Shown here piece by piece: positions 55,679-64,000 of a stretch of DNA of 64,000 nucleotides. The notes under the pieces are model-generated. The model saw only the letters and a list, made by a program, of their open reading frames with translations, did no database searches and was not told where the DNA came from. The DNA is taken from contig NZ_BBWQ01000011.1 of assembly GCF_001463885.1 (NCBI RefSeq), positions 248,001-312,000 on the forward strand. Reading direction: 5' to 3'. The position numbers were made by a program, and so were the translations under genes. The number at the start of each line of letters is the position of its first letter. The first letter of the stretch is position 1. The DNA comes from Aureimonas altamirensis. Lineage in GTDB: Bacteria; Pseudomonadota; Alphaproteobacteria; Rhizobiales; Rhizobiaceae.

Positions 55679-58506
55679 GCGGGTCCCAGTCCGGACATCA
55701 ACGGGCCCCGGTTCGCGGTCCCCGAGCTCAGCTCTCCCTCGGCGCTTTCGAGGACGCTGGCCAACCGCCTCTCGATCCGCTCGATGCGGTTTTCTCCGGT
55801 AATCTTCATGCCGATCAGGTCGGTGACATAGAAGACGTCCACCGCCTTCTCGCCATAGGTCGAGATGTGGGCCGAGCGGATATCGAGGTTGAGATCGGAG
55901 ATCGCGCCCGTCAGGTCGCTGAGCAATCCTGGCCGGTCGAGCCCCTCGACCTCGATGACGGTAAGCGCGTTGGACAGGGCATTGTCGATCCGCACCTGCG
56001 GCGCGACGGCGAATGTGGACAGGTCGCGCGTGCGGCGGCGCGCCAGCATCGTTGGCATGGCTTCCTTGCCGCCGAGAAGGTCGCGGATGTTGCGCACCAC
56101 GCGCTCGGCGCGGCGCAACTCGTCCTCGTCGTCCGGGAAGGCGCGGCTGATGGTGACGATATCGAGGGCGCGCCCGTCCACCATGGTAAACACCTGCGCA
56201 TCCGCGATATTGGCCCCGGCGGCGGCGCAACCGCCGGCGATGATGGACAACAGACGCGGATGGTCCGGGGCGATGACGGTGATTTCCGTCATGCCGCGGA
56301 AGCGGTCCGTCCGGATGTCGGTGGCCAGCGAAGCGCTTTGCGTCCCACGGATGAACTCGGCCAGCCGAACCTGATCGTCCAGCGGCACCGTCAGGAAATA
56401 ATTGTCGTAATGGCTGTCCAGGGCTGCCTTACGGTCCGCCTCCGGCCAATCCGCAAGCCGGCCTTCCAACTCGCTCCGCGCCAACGACACGCGGTTGGAC
56501 CGCGACATCTGCGTGAAGCCGCCCGTCAGTACCGGCTCCGTCTCCCAGTAGAGGGTGCGGATCAACTGGCCCTTCCAGCCGTTCCACACGCCCGGCCCCA
56601 CCGCGCGGATATCGCACACGGTCAGGATGACCAGCAGGCGAAGCCTGTCCAGCGACTGCACCTTCTCTGCAAAGTCGAGGATGGTCTTGCGGTCGTTGAG
56701 GTCGCGCTGCTGTGCCACCATGGACATGGTCAGGTGTTCCTGCACCAGCCACTCGACCAGCTCGGTCTCGCGCTCGTCGAGCCCGAAGCGCGGGCACAGT
56801 CGGCGCGCGATCGCGGCCCCGGCGATGGAATGATCCTGCGGGCGGCCCTTGGCGATATCGTGCAGCAGCAGCGCCACGTACAGGGCCGTGCGATCCTTGA
56901 TCGTGCCGATGATGCCGGCGATCAACGGCAACTCGTCGCGGTAGAGGCCCCGCTCTATGCGCGACAGGGTGTCGATGGAGCGCAACAGATGCTCGTCCAC
57001 CGTGTAGTGGTGATACATGTTGAACTGCATCATCGCGACGATGCGGCCGAAATCGGGGATGAAGCGCCCCAGCACGCCCGCCTCGCTCATGCGGCGCAGA
57101 TGCAACTCCGGATTGAGGCGATCGGTCAGGACGTCGATGAAAAGGCTGTTGGCCTCGGCATTGTCGCGCAGCTTCGCATCGATCAGCCGCAACGATCGGC
57201 GCACCAGCTTCAAGGCGTCGGGGTGGTACTCCAGCTCGTGCCGCGCCGCCAGGCGGAACATGCGGATCAGGTTGACCGGATCGTCCGAGAAGACGGTCCG
57301 AGAGGTGACGTTTATGCGGCCATTGTCGATCTGGAAGGCGAGCGTTCCCGGGATCGAGCGGGATCTGCTGCGCAGGCTGCCCAGCAGGCGGACCATGCCC
57401 GAGGGCGGCTTGGCGTTTTCCTCTTCCAGGGCGGCGCAGAGAATACCGGTCAGGTCGCCGACATCCTTGGCGATGAGGAAGTAGTGCTTCATAAAGCGCT
57501 CCACCTCGCGCAGTCCGGGGTGGGTGCTGTAGCCGAGACGGTCGGCGATCTCGGGCTGGATATCGAAGGACAGGCGCTCTTCCGCCTTGCCGGTCAGGAA
57601 ATGCAGGTGGCAGCGGACGGCCCACAGGAAATCTTCCGCCTTGTCGAAGATGCGCCCCTCGCGCCGCGACAGGACGCCGGCCGTCACCAGCTCGGCCGGG
57701 GTGCCGGCGCCGTAATGATACTTGGCGATCCAGAACAGCGTGTTCAGGTCGCGCAGGCCACCCTTGCCCTCTTTGACGTTCGGCTCCACCAGATAGCGCG
57801 TATCGCCCGAGCGGGCGTGGCGGGCATCGCGCTCGGCCAGCTTGGCAGCGATGAACTCGGCACTCGTTCCGGCGACGATCTCCTTGTCGTAGCGCTGCGA
57901 CAATTCGTCGAACAGCGCCGCGTTGCCGACGATCAACCGCCGATCCAGAATCGCGGTGCGGATGGTGAAGTCGGTTTGCGACAGGCGGATGCACTCTTCC
58001 ACCGATCGGGTGGCATGTCCCACCTTGAAGCCGAGATCCCACAACAGATAGAGCAGATATTCGGCGCACTGCTCGCCCAGCGCGGTCTGCTTGTAGGGCA
58101 ACAGGAACAGCAGGTCGATGTCGGAGCCCGGCGCCAGCGTGCCGCGTCCGTAGCCGCCCACCGCCAGCACGGCGACGCGTTCCGCGGCGGACAGGTTCTG
58201 CGCCTCGAAGACATGGTCCAGCGCGAATTCGCTGATGGCGCGGATGAGGATATCCTGGAGCACGCTGATGCGCCGTGCGCAAAGCAGGCCGCTGCCATCC
58301 TCGAAGAGCATGCGCTCGGCCCTGGCGCGCCCTTCGTCCTTTGCCTGGCGCAAACGCTGCAGCAGGGCCGGCCGGCTGTCCCCGCGCGCCGCGCCGATGG
58401 CGGCGACGTCCGCCGTCAACTGGGCGACGTCGACGATCTCGGCAATACGGAGCTGGTCCTGAACATGCGCTCCGTCGCGGCGGGGTCGGGCATCGTGAGA
58501 GGCCAT
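55675..58506 (-). CDS. glnD: bifunctional PII uridylyltransferase/uridylyl-removing enzyme
   Basis: This glutamine sensor uridylylates PII proteins under nitrogen limitation and removes the groups when glutamine is high. It has 943 residues. The nucleotidyltransferase site is GSDID at 127-131, the HD domain has LLHDIAKG near residue 549, and two ACT domains end the protein ([14 protein letters not shown] and [14 protein letters not shown]). All catalytic motifs look intact. It lies 30 bases after mutS and is coupled to murJ, as in Rhizobium. Confidence 0.97.
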   Translation of the reverse strand: MASHDARPRRDGAHVQDQLRIAEIVDVAQLTADVAAIGAARGDSRPALLQRLRQAKDEGRARAERMLFEDGSGLLCARRISVLQDILIRAISEFALDHVFEAQNLSAAERVAVLAVGGYGRGTLAPGSDIDLLFLLPYKQTALGEQCAEYLLYLLWDLGFKVGHATRSVEECIRLSQTDFTIRTAILDRRLIVGNAALFDELSQRYDKEIVAGTSAEFIAAKLAERDARHARSGDTRYLVEPNVKEGKGGLRDLNTLFWIAKYHYGAGTPAELVTAGVLSRREGRIFDKAEDFLWAVRCHLHFLTGKAEERLSFDIQPEIADRLGYSTHPGLREVERFMKHYFLIAKDVGDLTGILCAALEEENAKPPSGMVRLLGSLRSRSRSIPGTLAFQIDNGRINVTSRTVFSDDPVNLIRMFRLAARHELEYHPDALKLVRRSLRLIDAKLRDNAEANSLFIDVLTDRLNPELHLRRMSEAGVLGRFIPDFGRIVAMMQFNMYHHYTVDEHLLRSIDTLSRIERGLYRDELPLIAGIIGTIKDRTALYVALLLHDIAKGRPQDHSIAGAAIARRLCPRFGLDERETELVEWLVQEHLTMSMVAQQRDLNDRKTILDFAEKVQSLDRLRLLVILTVCDIRAVGPGVWNGWKGQLIRTLYWETEPVLTGGFTQMSRSNRVSLARSELEGRLADWPEADRKAALDSHYDNYFLTVPLDDQVRLAEFIRGTQSASLATDIRTDRFRGMTEITVIAPDHPRLLSIIAGGCAAAGANIADAQVFTMVDGRALDIVTISRAFPDDEDELRRAERVVRNIRDLLGGKEAMPTMLARRRTRDLSTFAVAPQVRIDNALSNALTVIEVEGLDRPGLLSDLTGAISDLNLDIRSAHISTYGEKAVDVFYVTDLIGMKITGENRIERIERRLASVLESAEGELSSGTANRGPLMSGLGPA

Positions 58507-58536
58507 GGATATCCGTCTAAAATGGGTCTGGCGCGG

Positions 58537-61248
58537 CTATAGCCCCTTTCGCCCTTGCGGCAAAGCCGCCGAGCGCTCCAGCCGCTTCAACTCGTACAGC
58601 GCATCCATCGCCTGACGCGGCGTCATGGCATCCGGATCCAGCGCCTTCAACGCGTCCAGCACCGGCTCCGCCTTGGGCTGGGCGGCCACGGGGGCGGGCT
58701 TCGACAGCATGGAGAACAAGGGCAGGTCGTCCACGAAGGCAGTCCGCTTTTCGCCTTGCTCGCCCTTTTCCAGTTCCGAAAGCACATGGCGCGCACGTTC
58801 GACGACGGCGGCCGGAAGGCCCGCCAGCCGCGCCACCTGGATGCCGTAGGAGCGGTCGGCGACGCCCGGCTTCACCTCATGCAGGAAGATCACCTCCCCT
58901 TCCCACTCTTTTACACGCATCGTCGCGTTGCTGAGGCGGCCGAGGCGCGCGGCAAGCGCCGTCAGCTCGTGGAAATGGGTGGCGAACAACGCACGGCAGC
59001 GATTGGCCTCGTGCAGGTGCTCCACCGCAGCAAAGGCGATGGACAAGCCGTCATAGGTTGCCGTACCGCGCCCGATCTCGTCCAGGATCACAAGCGTCCG
59101 CGGCCCCGCCTGGTTCAGGATCGCGGCGGTCTCCACCATCTCGACCATGAAGGTGGACCGCCCCTCGGCCAGGTCGTCGGAAGCCCCGACGCGAGAGAAG
59201 AGGCGGTCGACCATGCCGATGCGCGCCTTGGTGGCCGGCACGAAGGCGCCCATCTGGGCCAGAACGGCCATCAGCGCGTTCTGCCGCAGGAAGGTGGACT
59301 TGCCGCCCATGTTCGGCCCCGTCAGCAGCCAGATCGCGCCGCCCTTGGCGCCGGACCCGGCCGGTGGCGACAGGTCGCAGTCATTGGCGACGAACGCCTC
59401 TCCGCCGGATGACTTGAGGGCTGCTTCCACCACCGGATGGCGGCCGCATTCGATGCAGAAGGACAGGGTATCGTCCACCTCCGGCCGCACCCAGGCGTCG
59501 CTGCGCGCAAGATCGGCCAGGGCCGACGATACGTCCAGCACCGCCACGCCATCGGCCGCGGCCCGCAAGGCCGCCATGTCGGCCAGCACCGCCGCGCGCA
59601 GATGGTCGAACGCTTCGAGCTCCAGCTTCAGCGCGGTCGACCCGGCCTCCACGATACGGGCCTCCAGATCGGCCAGCTCCACCGTCGCGAAGCGCATCGC
59701 GCTGGCCATGGTCTGCCGGTGCGTGAAGCCCGCATACGAGCCGAGCAGCGACTTGCCCTGCGCCTCAGGCACCTCGATGAAGTAGCCGAGCACGTTGTTG
59801 TGCTTGACCTTCAGGCTCCGCACACCCGTTTCCTCGATGTAGCGTGCCTGCAGCGCGGCGATGTACTGGCGCGACTCGTCACGCAGGGCGCGGGCATCGT
59901 CCAGCGGCTCGATCGCCCCATTCGCGATGAAGCCGCCATCGCGCTTCTGCAGCGGCAACTCGTCAGCCAGAAGGGCGCAAAGAAGCTGCTCCAGCTCGGC
60001 CGGCACGGCGGCCACGGCGCCGAGGGCCGAGGCCAGCTCGGCAGGCAGCACTGCGCCTGCCATCAAGTCGCGTAATTGACGGAACCGGTCCAGCGTTTCG
60101 CGTACGGCGCCGAGGTCGCGGGGGCCGGCCCGGTCCAGCGACAGGCGCGCCAATGCGCGCTCCAGGTCCGGCGCACCCTTGATGGTCAGCCGAAGCGCCG
60201 TGGCGATGGCCGGTTCCTCAACGAAGAACCCCACGGAATCGTGCCGCTCGCGGATGGCGGCAGGGTCTGTCAGCGGCTGGGCGAGGCGCGCCGCCAGAAG
60301 CCGGGCGCCCGCCCCCGTCCGCGTCCTGTCGATGGTTGCCAGCAGCGATCCCTGCCTGCGGCCCGACAAAGTGCGCGTCAACTCCAGGCTGGCTCTGGTG
60401 GCCGGATCGATCAGCATGGTGGAGCCGGGCGCCACCTTGCGTGGACGCTCGAGCGCCGGCCGCGCCGCAAACTGCGTCTTGCCGAGATAGGACACCAGCG
60501 CCGCCGCCGCCGAAAGCTCGGCACGCGAAAACGCGCCGAACCCGGCAAGGGTGGATACGCCGAAGAAGCGGCACAGCCGTTCGCTGGCGGTCGCACCATC
60601 GAAAAGGACCGACGGCTCGGCCCGCGCCGCGCGTTGCAGGCGGCGCACCAGCGGCGCGATCTCGGGTTCGCCGGATAGCTGGTCCGGGTAGATGAGTTCG
60701 CTCGGTTCGAGCGCCGATATATCGGTGGAAAGCCTGTCCAGGTCGGTTTCGGCGATGCGGAAATGGCCGGTCGAAAGATCCGTCCAGGCGATGGCATACT
60801 CGGCGCCGGGCCCGCCGCCGCCAAGCCGCGCGACAGCGGCGAGGTAATTGGGCCGGCCCGGCTCCAGCAGCGTTTCCTCGGTGATGGTGCCCGGCGTGAC
60901 CAGCCGGACGACGTCTCGTGCGACCACCGATTTGGAGCCGCGCTTCTTCGCCTCGGCCGGGTCCTCAATCTGCTCGCAGACCGCGACCCTGAAGCCTTCG
61001 GCGATCAGGCGCTGCAGATAATCCTCGGACGAAACCACCGGCACGCCGGCCATCGGGATATCTTCACCCCGATGCTTGCCGCGCTTGGTCAGCGCGATCC
61101 CCAGCGCCGCGGCCGCCTTGACCGCATCGTCGAAGAACAGCTCGTAGAAATCGCCCATCCTGTAGAACAGAAGGCAGTCCGGATTGGCATCCTTGATGGC
61201 CAGATACTGCGCCATCATGGGCGTCGGGGCGGTGTCCGCTTCGCTCAT
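58537..61248 (-). CDS. mutS: DNA mismatch repair protein MutS
   Basis: This mismatch-recognition ATPase has 903 residues. The DNA-contact FYELF ([13 protein letters not shown]) is near residue 32-36, Walker [10 protein letters not shown] is at 644-652, Walker B is [11 protein letters not shown], and the C-terminal tetramerisation end is present. The protein appears full-length, so no mutator phenotype is predicted. It begins the 31-kb minus-strand run. Confidence 0.97.
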   Translation of the reverse strand: MSEADTAPTPMMAQYLAIKDANPDCLLFYRMGDFYELFFDDAVKAAAALGIALTKRGKHRGEDIPMAGVPVVSSEDYLQRLIAEGFRVAVCEQIEDPAEAKKRGSKSVVARDVVRLVTPGTITEETLLEPGRPNYLAAVARLGGGGPGAEYAIAWTDLSTGHFRIAETDLDRLSTDISALEPSELIYPDQLSGEPEIAPLVRRLQRAARAEPSVLFDGATASERLCRFFGVSTLAGFGAFSRAELSAAAALVSYLGKTQFAARPALERPRKVAPGSTMLIDPATRASLELTRTLSGRRQGSLLATIDRTRTGAGARLLAARLAQPLTDPAAIRERHDSVGFFVEEPAIATALRLTIKGAPDLERALARLSLDRAGPRDLGAVRETLDRFRQLRDLMAGAVLPAELASALGAVAAVPAELEQLLCALLADELPLQKRDGGFIANGAIEPLDDARALRDESRQYIAALQARYIEETGVRSLKVKHNNVLGYFIEVPEAQGKSLLGSYAGFTHRQTMASAMRFATVELADLEARIVEAGSTALKLELEAFDHLRAAVLADMAALRAAADGVAVLDVSSALADLARSDAWVRPEVDDTLSFCIECGRHPVVEAALKSSGGEAFVANDCDLSPPAGSGAKGGAIWLLTGPNMGGKSTFLRQNALMAVLAQMGAFVPATKARIGMVDRLFSRVGASDDLAEGRSTFMVEMVETAAILNQAGPRTLVILDEIGRGTATYDGLSIAFAAVEHLHEANRCRALFATHFHELTALAARLGRLSNATMRVKEWEGEVIFLHEVKPGVADRSYGIQVARLAGLPAAVVERARHVLSELEKGEQGEKRTAFVDDLPLFSMLSKPAPVAAQPKAEPVLDALKALDPDAMTPRQAMDALYELKRLERSAALPQGRKGL

Positions 61249-61453
61249 CGCAAGGTCCGGGGTGTAAATGCGCTCTGCCTCATGCCGGACTTCTATCCGC
61301 CGCGCCGCGGCGTGGGAAGCGGCGGCGGCGCCTCGTCCACATCAACGGACGGGTTCTTGCAGCCGGGCGCAAACGCACGATATGAGCAGAAAGCGTTCAG
61401 CCCGCGTTCACCGGCGAATGCTAGTCTGGGGTCTGTTCGAAGGGATGGTTGGT

Positions 61454-61729
61454 ATGATGCGCAAACTCGGCTTCGCTGTCGTTGCCCTCTTTTACCTTGC
61501 GGGCGCCGCATCGGCGCAGGATTCCGCCCCGTCGATCTACGACTACGCCCTCCAGCACCCGACGGCGGACGCGCGGCTTCCCTCGCCGCCCTCCGTGGGC
61601 GCCTCGGTGCCGCAAAACGTTGAAGTGCATCAGGCCGAAGGCGGCAATGGCGTCTACGGCTACTTCTACTATGAAGGCCGGCCTATCCTCGTGGATATGA
61701 CCACGCGCTCCATCGTCCGCGTCGGCTAG
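61454..61729 (+). CDS. small exported protein of unknown function
   Basis: This 91-residue precursor has a signal peptide ending at ASAQ. The mature C-terminus (YGYFYYEGRPILVDMTTRSIV) resembles short DUF1236-like tails but the match is weak. ATG 61454 has GAAGGG nine bases ahead; the longer frame from 61268 begins in non-coding DNA. A small gene between mutS and olsB occurs at the same place in other rhizobia. It converges with olsB, leaving three bases. The 205 bases upstream, shared with mutS, should hold both promoters. Confidence 0.7.
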   Translation: MMRKLGFAVVALFYLAGAASAQDSAPSIYDYALQHPTADARLPSPPSVGASVPQNVEVHQAEGGNGVYGYFYYEGRPILVDMTTRSIVRVG

Positions 61730-61732
61730 CGC

Positions 61733-62623
61733 CTAGGCCGCGAAGCGGCCCGCATCCTGCCCGTAATGGCTGACATAGCGTGCGCTGATCCGCGAAACGG
61801 GCAGGACGACAAGAACATCCGTCGTCCCGAACTGCCGATCCACGACCGCGCCGTCCCCGATGTAACCGCCGAGCCTGAGATACCCTTTCAGCAGTGGCGG
61901 AAGCCCCCCAAGCGCACGGCGCGGGTCTGCGCAGCGGCCGGCACCCATGGCAACATGACGATGCGGCAGGGCGCTGACCTGCCACTCTTCGGGGGCGGAC
62001 GCGTTTTCCCGCAGGAAAGACAGGGACGTGTCCAAGGTGGCAAGGTCCGTTCCGGCAAGCGACGCACAGCCGAACAGGACGTCGATCCGGTGCCTCAGCA
62101 CATAGGCCCAGATCCCCTGCCAGAGCAGTTCGACGGTTCGTTTGCCGCGATAGTTCTTCAACACGCACGAGCGGCCAAGTTCCAGGAAGCGCTTGTGCGG
62201 ATGGCGCCGGACCAGCGATCCGATTTCGAATTCCTGTTCGGTGTAGAAGCGCCCGCCGACAGGCAGCCTCTCCTGCCGGAGCAGGCGGTAGGTGCCCACG
62301 ATCTGCTGGGCGGTGCTGCCGGGCAGGCTCTTGTCCAGCACGATCAGGTGGTCGCAGACGCGGTCGAACGCATCCTTGTCGAGGCGCGTCACCCGCTGGA
62401 GCGCCGATGGTTTCGCGCCGCCCTGACTGTAGAAGACCTGGTAGCGCAGCGCCTGCGCGGCCCGCACCTCAAGCCTGGATGCCGCGACGCGAACCTCCAG
62501 GCCGCCGATGCGGCCAAGCGGCGGCTCGGCAGGTATCCGGATCGGCCGCCGCAATCTGTCCGGCAGGAGCCGAAGAGCCGGGAACCCCCTGCCGGAAGCC
62601 CCATCCGCACGATAGACGCTCAT
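61733..62623 (-). CDS. olsB: L-ornithine N(alpha)-acyltransferase OlsB
   Basis: This GNAT-like enzyme joins a 3-hydroxyacyl group from acyl carrier protein to ornithine, giving lyso-ornithine lipid. It has 296 residues. LEVRAAQALRYQVFY and FEIGSLVRRHPHKRFLELGR, then CVLKNYRGKRTVELLW, are family blocks. From ATG 62623 a G-rich site lies ahead; GTG 62638 would overlap that site. Location beside mutS matches Sinorhizobium olsB. Confidence 0.93.
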   Translation of the reverse strand: MSVYRADGASGRGFPALRLLPDRLRRPIRIPAEPPLGRIGGLEVRVAASRLEVRAAQALRYQVFYSQGGAKPSALQRVTRLDKDAFDRVCDHLIVLDKSLPGSTAQQIVGTYRLLRQERLPVGGRFYTEQEFEIGSLVRRHPHKRFLELGRSCVLKNYRGKRTVELLWQGIWAYVLRHRIDVLFGCASLAGTDLATLDTSLSFLRENASAPEEWQVSALPHRHVAMGAGRCADPRRALGGLPPLLKGYLRLGGYIGDGAVVDRQFGTTDVLVVLPVSRISARYVSHYGQDAGRFAA

Positions 62624-62731
62624 GATCCGTCCCCCCACTCATTCACGCCAGGACGCCCGGCGCATGCGGCCTGATCTAGCGAGGGATCGCAAAGTTTTGA
62701 TGACCGCGCCCAGGCCTGTTTTCGGCAGAGC

Positions 62732-63250
62732 TTACTCTTGCTCACCGTCACCGGCAATCGCGCGCTTGCGCCGCGCGTTGCGGGGTTGCAGCACGAACTC
62801 GTCGAGGATGATGAGCGCCGCGCCGACGGTTATGAACGTGTCGGCAAGATTGAACACCGCAAAGGACCAGACCGGCGTGTGGAAATAGAGGTAGTCGGTG
62901 ACATAGCCGAGCGTTACCCGGTCTATCAGGTTGCCGACGGCACCGCCGAAGATCATCGCAAAGGCGACATGGGTGAGCATGCGGTTGCGGGGCGTATTCC
63001 ACCACAGCCACAGCACGAACAGCAGCACCACGCTTGACGCGGCGGCCAGCGTCCAGCCGCTGAGGCTGGAGAACATCGAGAAGGCGATGCCCTCGTTGCG
63101 CGCATGCAGAAGAGCAAAGAAGGGCAGGATGGGGATGGCCGAGCCGAGCGGCATGGTCGCGACCACGACCAGCTTGATGAACTGGTCGAGGAAGATGGCC
63201 ATGACGACCAAAAATACGTTGCCGAGAACGAACTTCACGTCATCATCCAT
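62732..63250 (-). CDS. lspA: lipoprotein signal peptidase (signal peptidase II)
   Basis: This inner-membrane aspartyl protease removes signal peptides from prolipoproteins. It has 172 residues with four transmembrane segments. The catalytic Asp110 (GNLIDR) and Asp137 (FNLADTF) are present. It overlaps the upstream methyltransferase by eight bases. Its product and Lnt process lipoproteins such as the LptM-like one in this window. Confidence 0.96.
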   Translation of the reverse strand: MDDDVKFVLGNVFLVVMAIFLDQFIKLVVVATMPLGSAIPILPFFALLHARNEGIAFSMFSSLSGWTLAAASSVVLLFVLWLWWNTPRNRMLTHVAFAMIFGGAVGNLIDRVTLGYVTDYLYFHTPVWSFAVFNLADTFITVGAALIILDEFVLQPRNARRKRAIAGDGEQE

Positions 63251-64000
63251 CCGAACCGAGTGTCAGGAGAGGCCGTCGCGCCTCGAAGATCATCAGGCCG
63301 GTGGCGATGGCAAGGTTGAGGCTGTCCGCCTTGCCGACCTGCGGTATCCGCACCAGCACGTCGCAGGCGGCGGCAAGCGCATCCGACAGCCCCGCCTGCT
63401 CGTTGCCCATCAGAAGGACGCTTGGCCGCGCCGCGTAATCCGGCTTGCGGTAATCGACCGTGCCGTCCATGTGGGTGCCGGCCACCAGGCCCTTGAAGCC
63501 GGCGCGCCATTTCAGGAAGGCGGCTTCGCCCATGCGGACCACGGGCACCGAGAAGATCGAGCCCATCGTGGCGCGGACTGCCTCCAGCGAGAACGGATCG
63601 ACCGTATCGCCGATCAGCACGACACCCTTGACGCCCGCCGCATCGGCGGTGCGCAGGATGGTGCCGAGGTTGCCGGGGTCGCGCACCCTGTCCAGCGCGA
63701 CGACGAGCCCGTCTTTGCCGAGGTCCAGCGACGGCAATTCGGCCAGATGCTGCCGGAACACGCCGATGGCCGGTTGCGGGTTGTCGCGGCGCGAGATGGC
63801 GGCCAGCACCTTGTCGGAGGCCTCCAGCACGTCGGCGCCGGCAGCGACCGTCCGTGCGGCGGCCCGCGTCAGATGCGGGCTGTCGGCTAGCTGGTTGCGG
63901 GACACGATCAGCGTATCGATCTTCCAGCCGGCCTCGAGCGCATCGAAAACCAGCTTCAGCCCTTCGGCCATGAACAGGCCCGTCTCCTCGCGGGTCTTGC
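63243..64000 (-). CDS. TrmH/SpoU-family RNA methyltransferase, 5' truncated
   Basis: This SPOUT-class RNA 2'-O-methyltransferase continues beyond the right edge. The frame is open to base 64000 with KTREETGLFMAEGLKLV just inside, so the Met at 63971 is internal and not the start. The SPOUT motifs are visible: VALDRVRDPGNLGTILRTADA, LLMGNEQAGLS and IPQVGKADSLNLAIATGLM. The substrate base (rRNA or tRNA) cannot be told. Confidence 0.93.
   Translation of the reverse strand, partial: KTREETGLFMAEGLKLVFDALEAGWKIDTLIVSRNQLADSPHLTRAAARTVAAGADVLEASDKVLAAISRRDNPQPAIGVFRQHLAELPSLDLGKDGLVVALDRVRDPGNLGTILRTADAAGVKGVVLIGDTVDPFSLEAVRATMGSIFSVPVVRMGEAAFLKWRAGFKGLVAGTHMDGTVDYRKPDYAARPSVLLMGNEQAGLSDALAAACDVLVRIPQVGKADSLNLAIATGLMIFEARRPLLTLGSDG

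Noticed and set aside
55585-58542. 985-residue open frame on the plus strand opposite glnD
   Set aside because: It is a shadow of the G/C-rich third positions of glnD. It has no family motifs, and glnD on the minus strand has all catalytic motifs.

Overview
The window is GC-rich, densely packed chromosomal DNA. The gene order miaB-phoH-ybeY-tlyC-lnt-xre-metK-trmB-rimP-nusA-ylxR-infB-rbfA-truB-rpsO-pnp, together with a CpdR-type regulator, OlsA/OlsB ornithine-lipid genes, a TIGR02302-type membrane protein and a rhizobial-length PncB, points to an alphaproteobacterium of the Rhizobiales/Hyphomicrobiales. The XoxF methanol dehydrogenase shows that it can probably oxidise methanol or other short alcohols. 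The family cannot be fixed from the sequence alone. I see no tRNA or rRNA gene, insertion sequence, prophage or CRISPR array.

Positions 1-10886 are a quinoprotein (PQQ) alcohol-oxidation island. A minus-strand operon encodes lanthanide-type XoxF, a c-type cytochrome, a XoxJ-like binding protein and a Cys-Trp rhodanese-like protein, followed by a DUF808 membrane protein and a small DUF6522-like protein. Diverging from it are a SoxH-like zinc hydrolase and a fused SoxYZ-like carrier. A second minus-strand operon encodes an SRPBCC protein, a YVTN beta-propeller and a small Cys-rich protein. The left edge holds a truncated PedC-type ABC permease and an unknown secreted protein. Nine consecutive genes (2855-10886) carry export signals, so this is a periplasmic assembly. 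Neither mxaF nor pqq biosynthesis genes are in view.

Positions 11011-30333 are mixed. They hold a stand-alone Lrp/AsnC ligand-binding domain, ferredoxin-NADP reductase, pncB, a TauE/SafE exporter, a FepA-like TonB receptor with a structured leader, a methyltransferase convergent with a SapC-family gene, PlsC, YdcF, ftsEX, hpt, a CpdR-like regulator, a TIGR02302 membrane protein, a lptM-like/lysA pair, argH and tlpA.

Positions 30426-61248 are an unbroken 31-kb run of minus-strand housekeeping genes. They cover RNA turnover and translation (pnp, rpsO, truB, rbfA, infB, ylxR, nusA, rimP), SAM and tRNA modification (metK, trmB, miaB, tsaB, ybeY), envelope functions (lnt, tlyC, an OlsA/PlsC acyltransferase, murJ), nitrogen signalling (glnD), Fe-S delivery (a NifU-like protein), trpS and mutS. 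Many neighbours overlap by 1-8 bases. The right edge has a small exported protein, olsB, lspA and a truncated TrmH-family rRNA/tRNA methyltransferase.

Functionally, XoxF would pass electrons to its cytochrome while the SoxYZ/SoxH/Cys-Trp proteins handle a still undefined thiol-linked intermediate. This relay is the least understood biology in the window. The rest is core metabolism with a few regulatory features worth checking.
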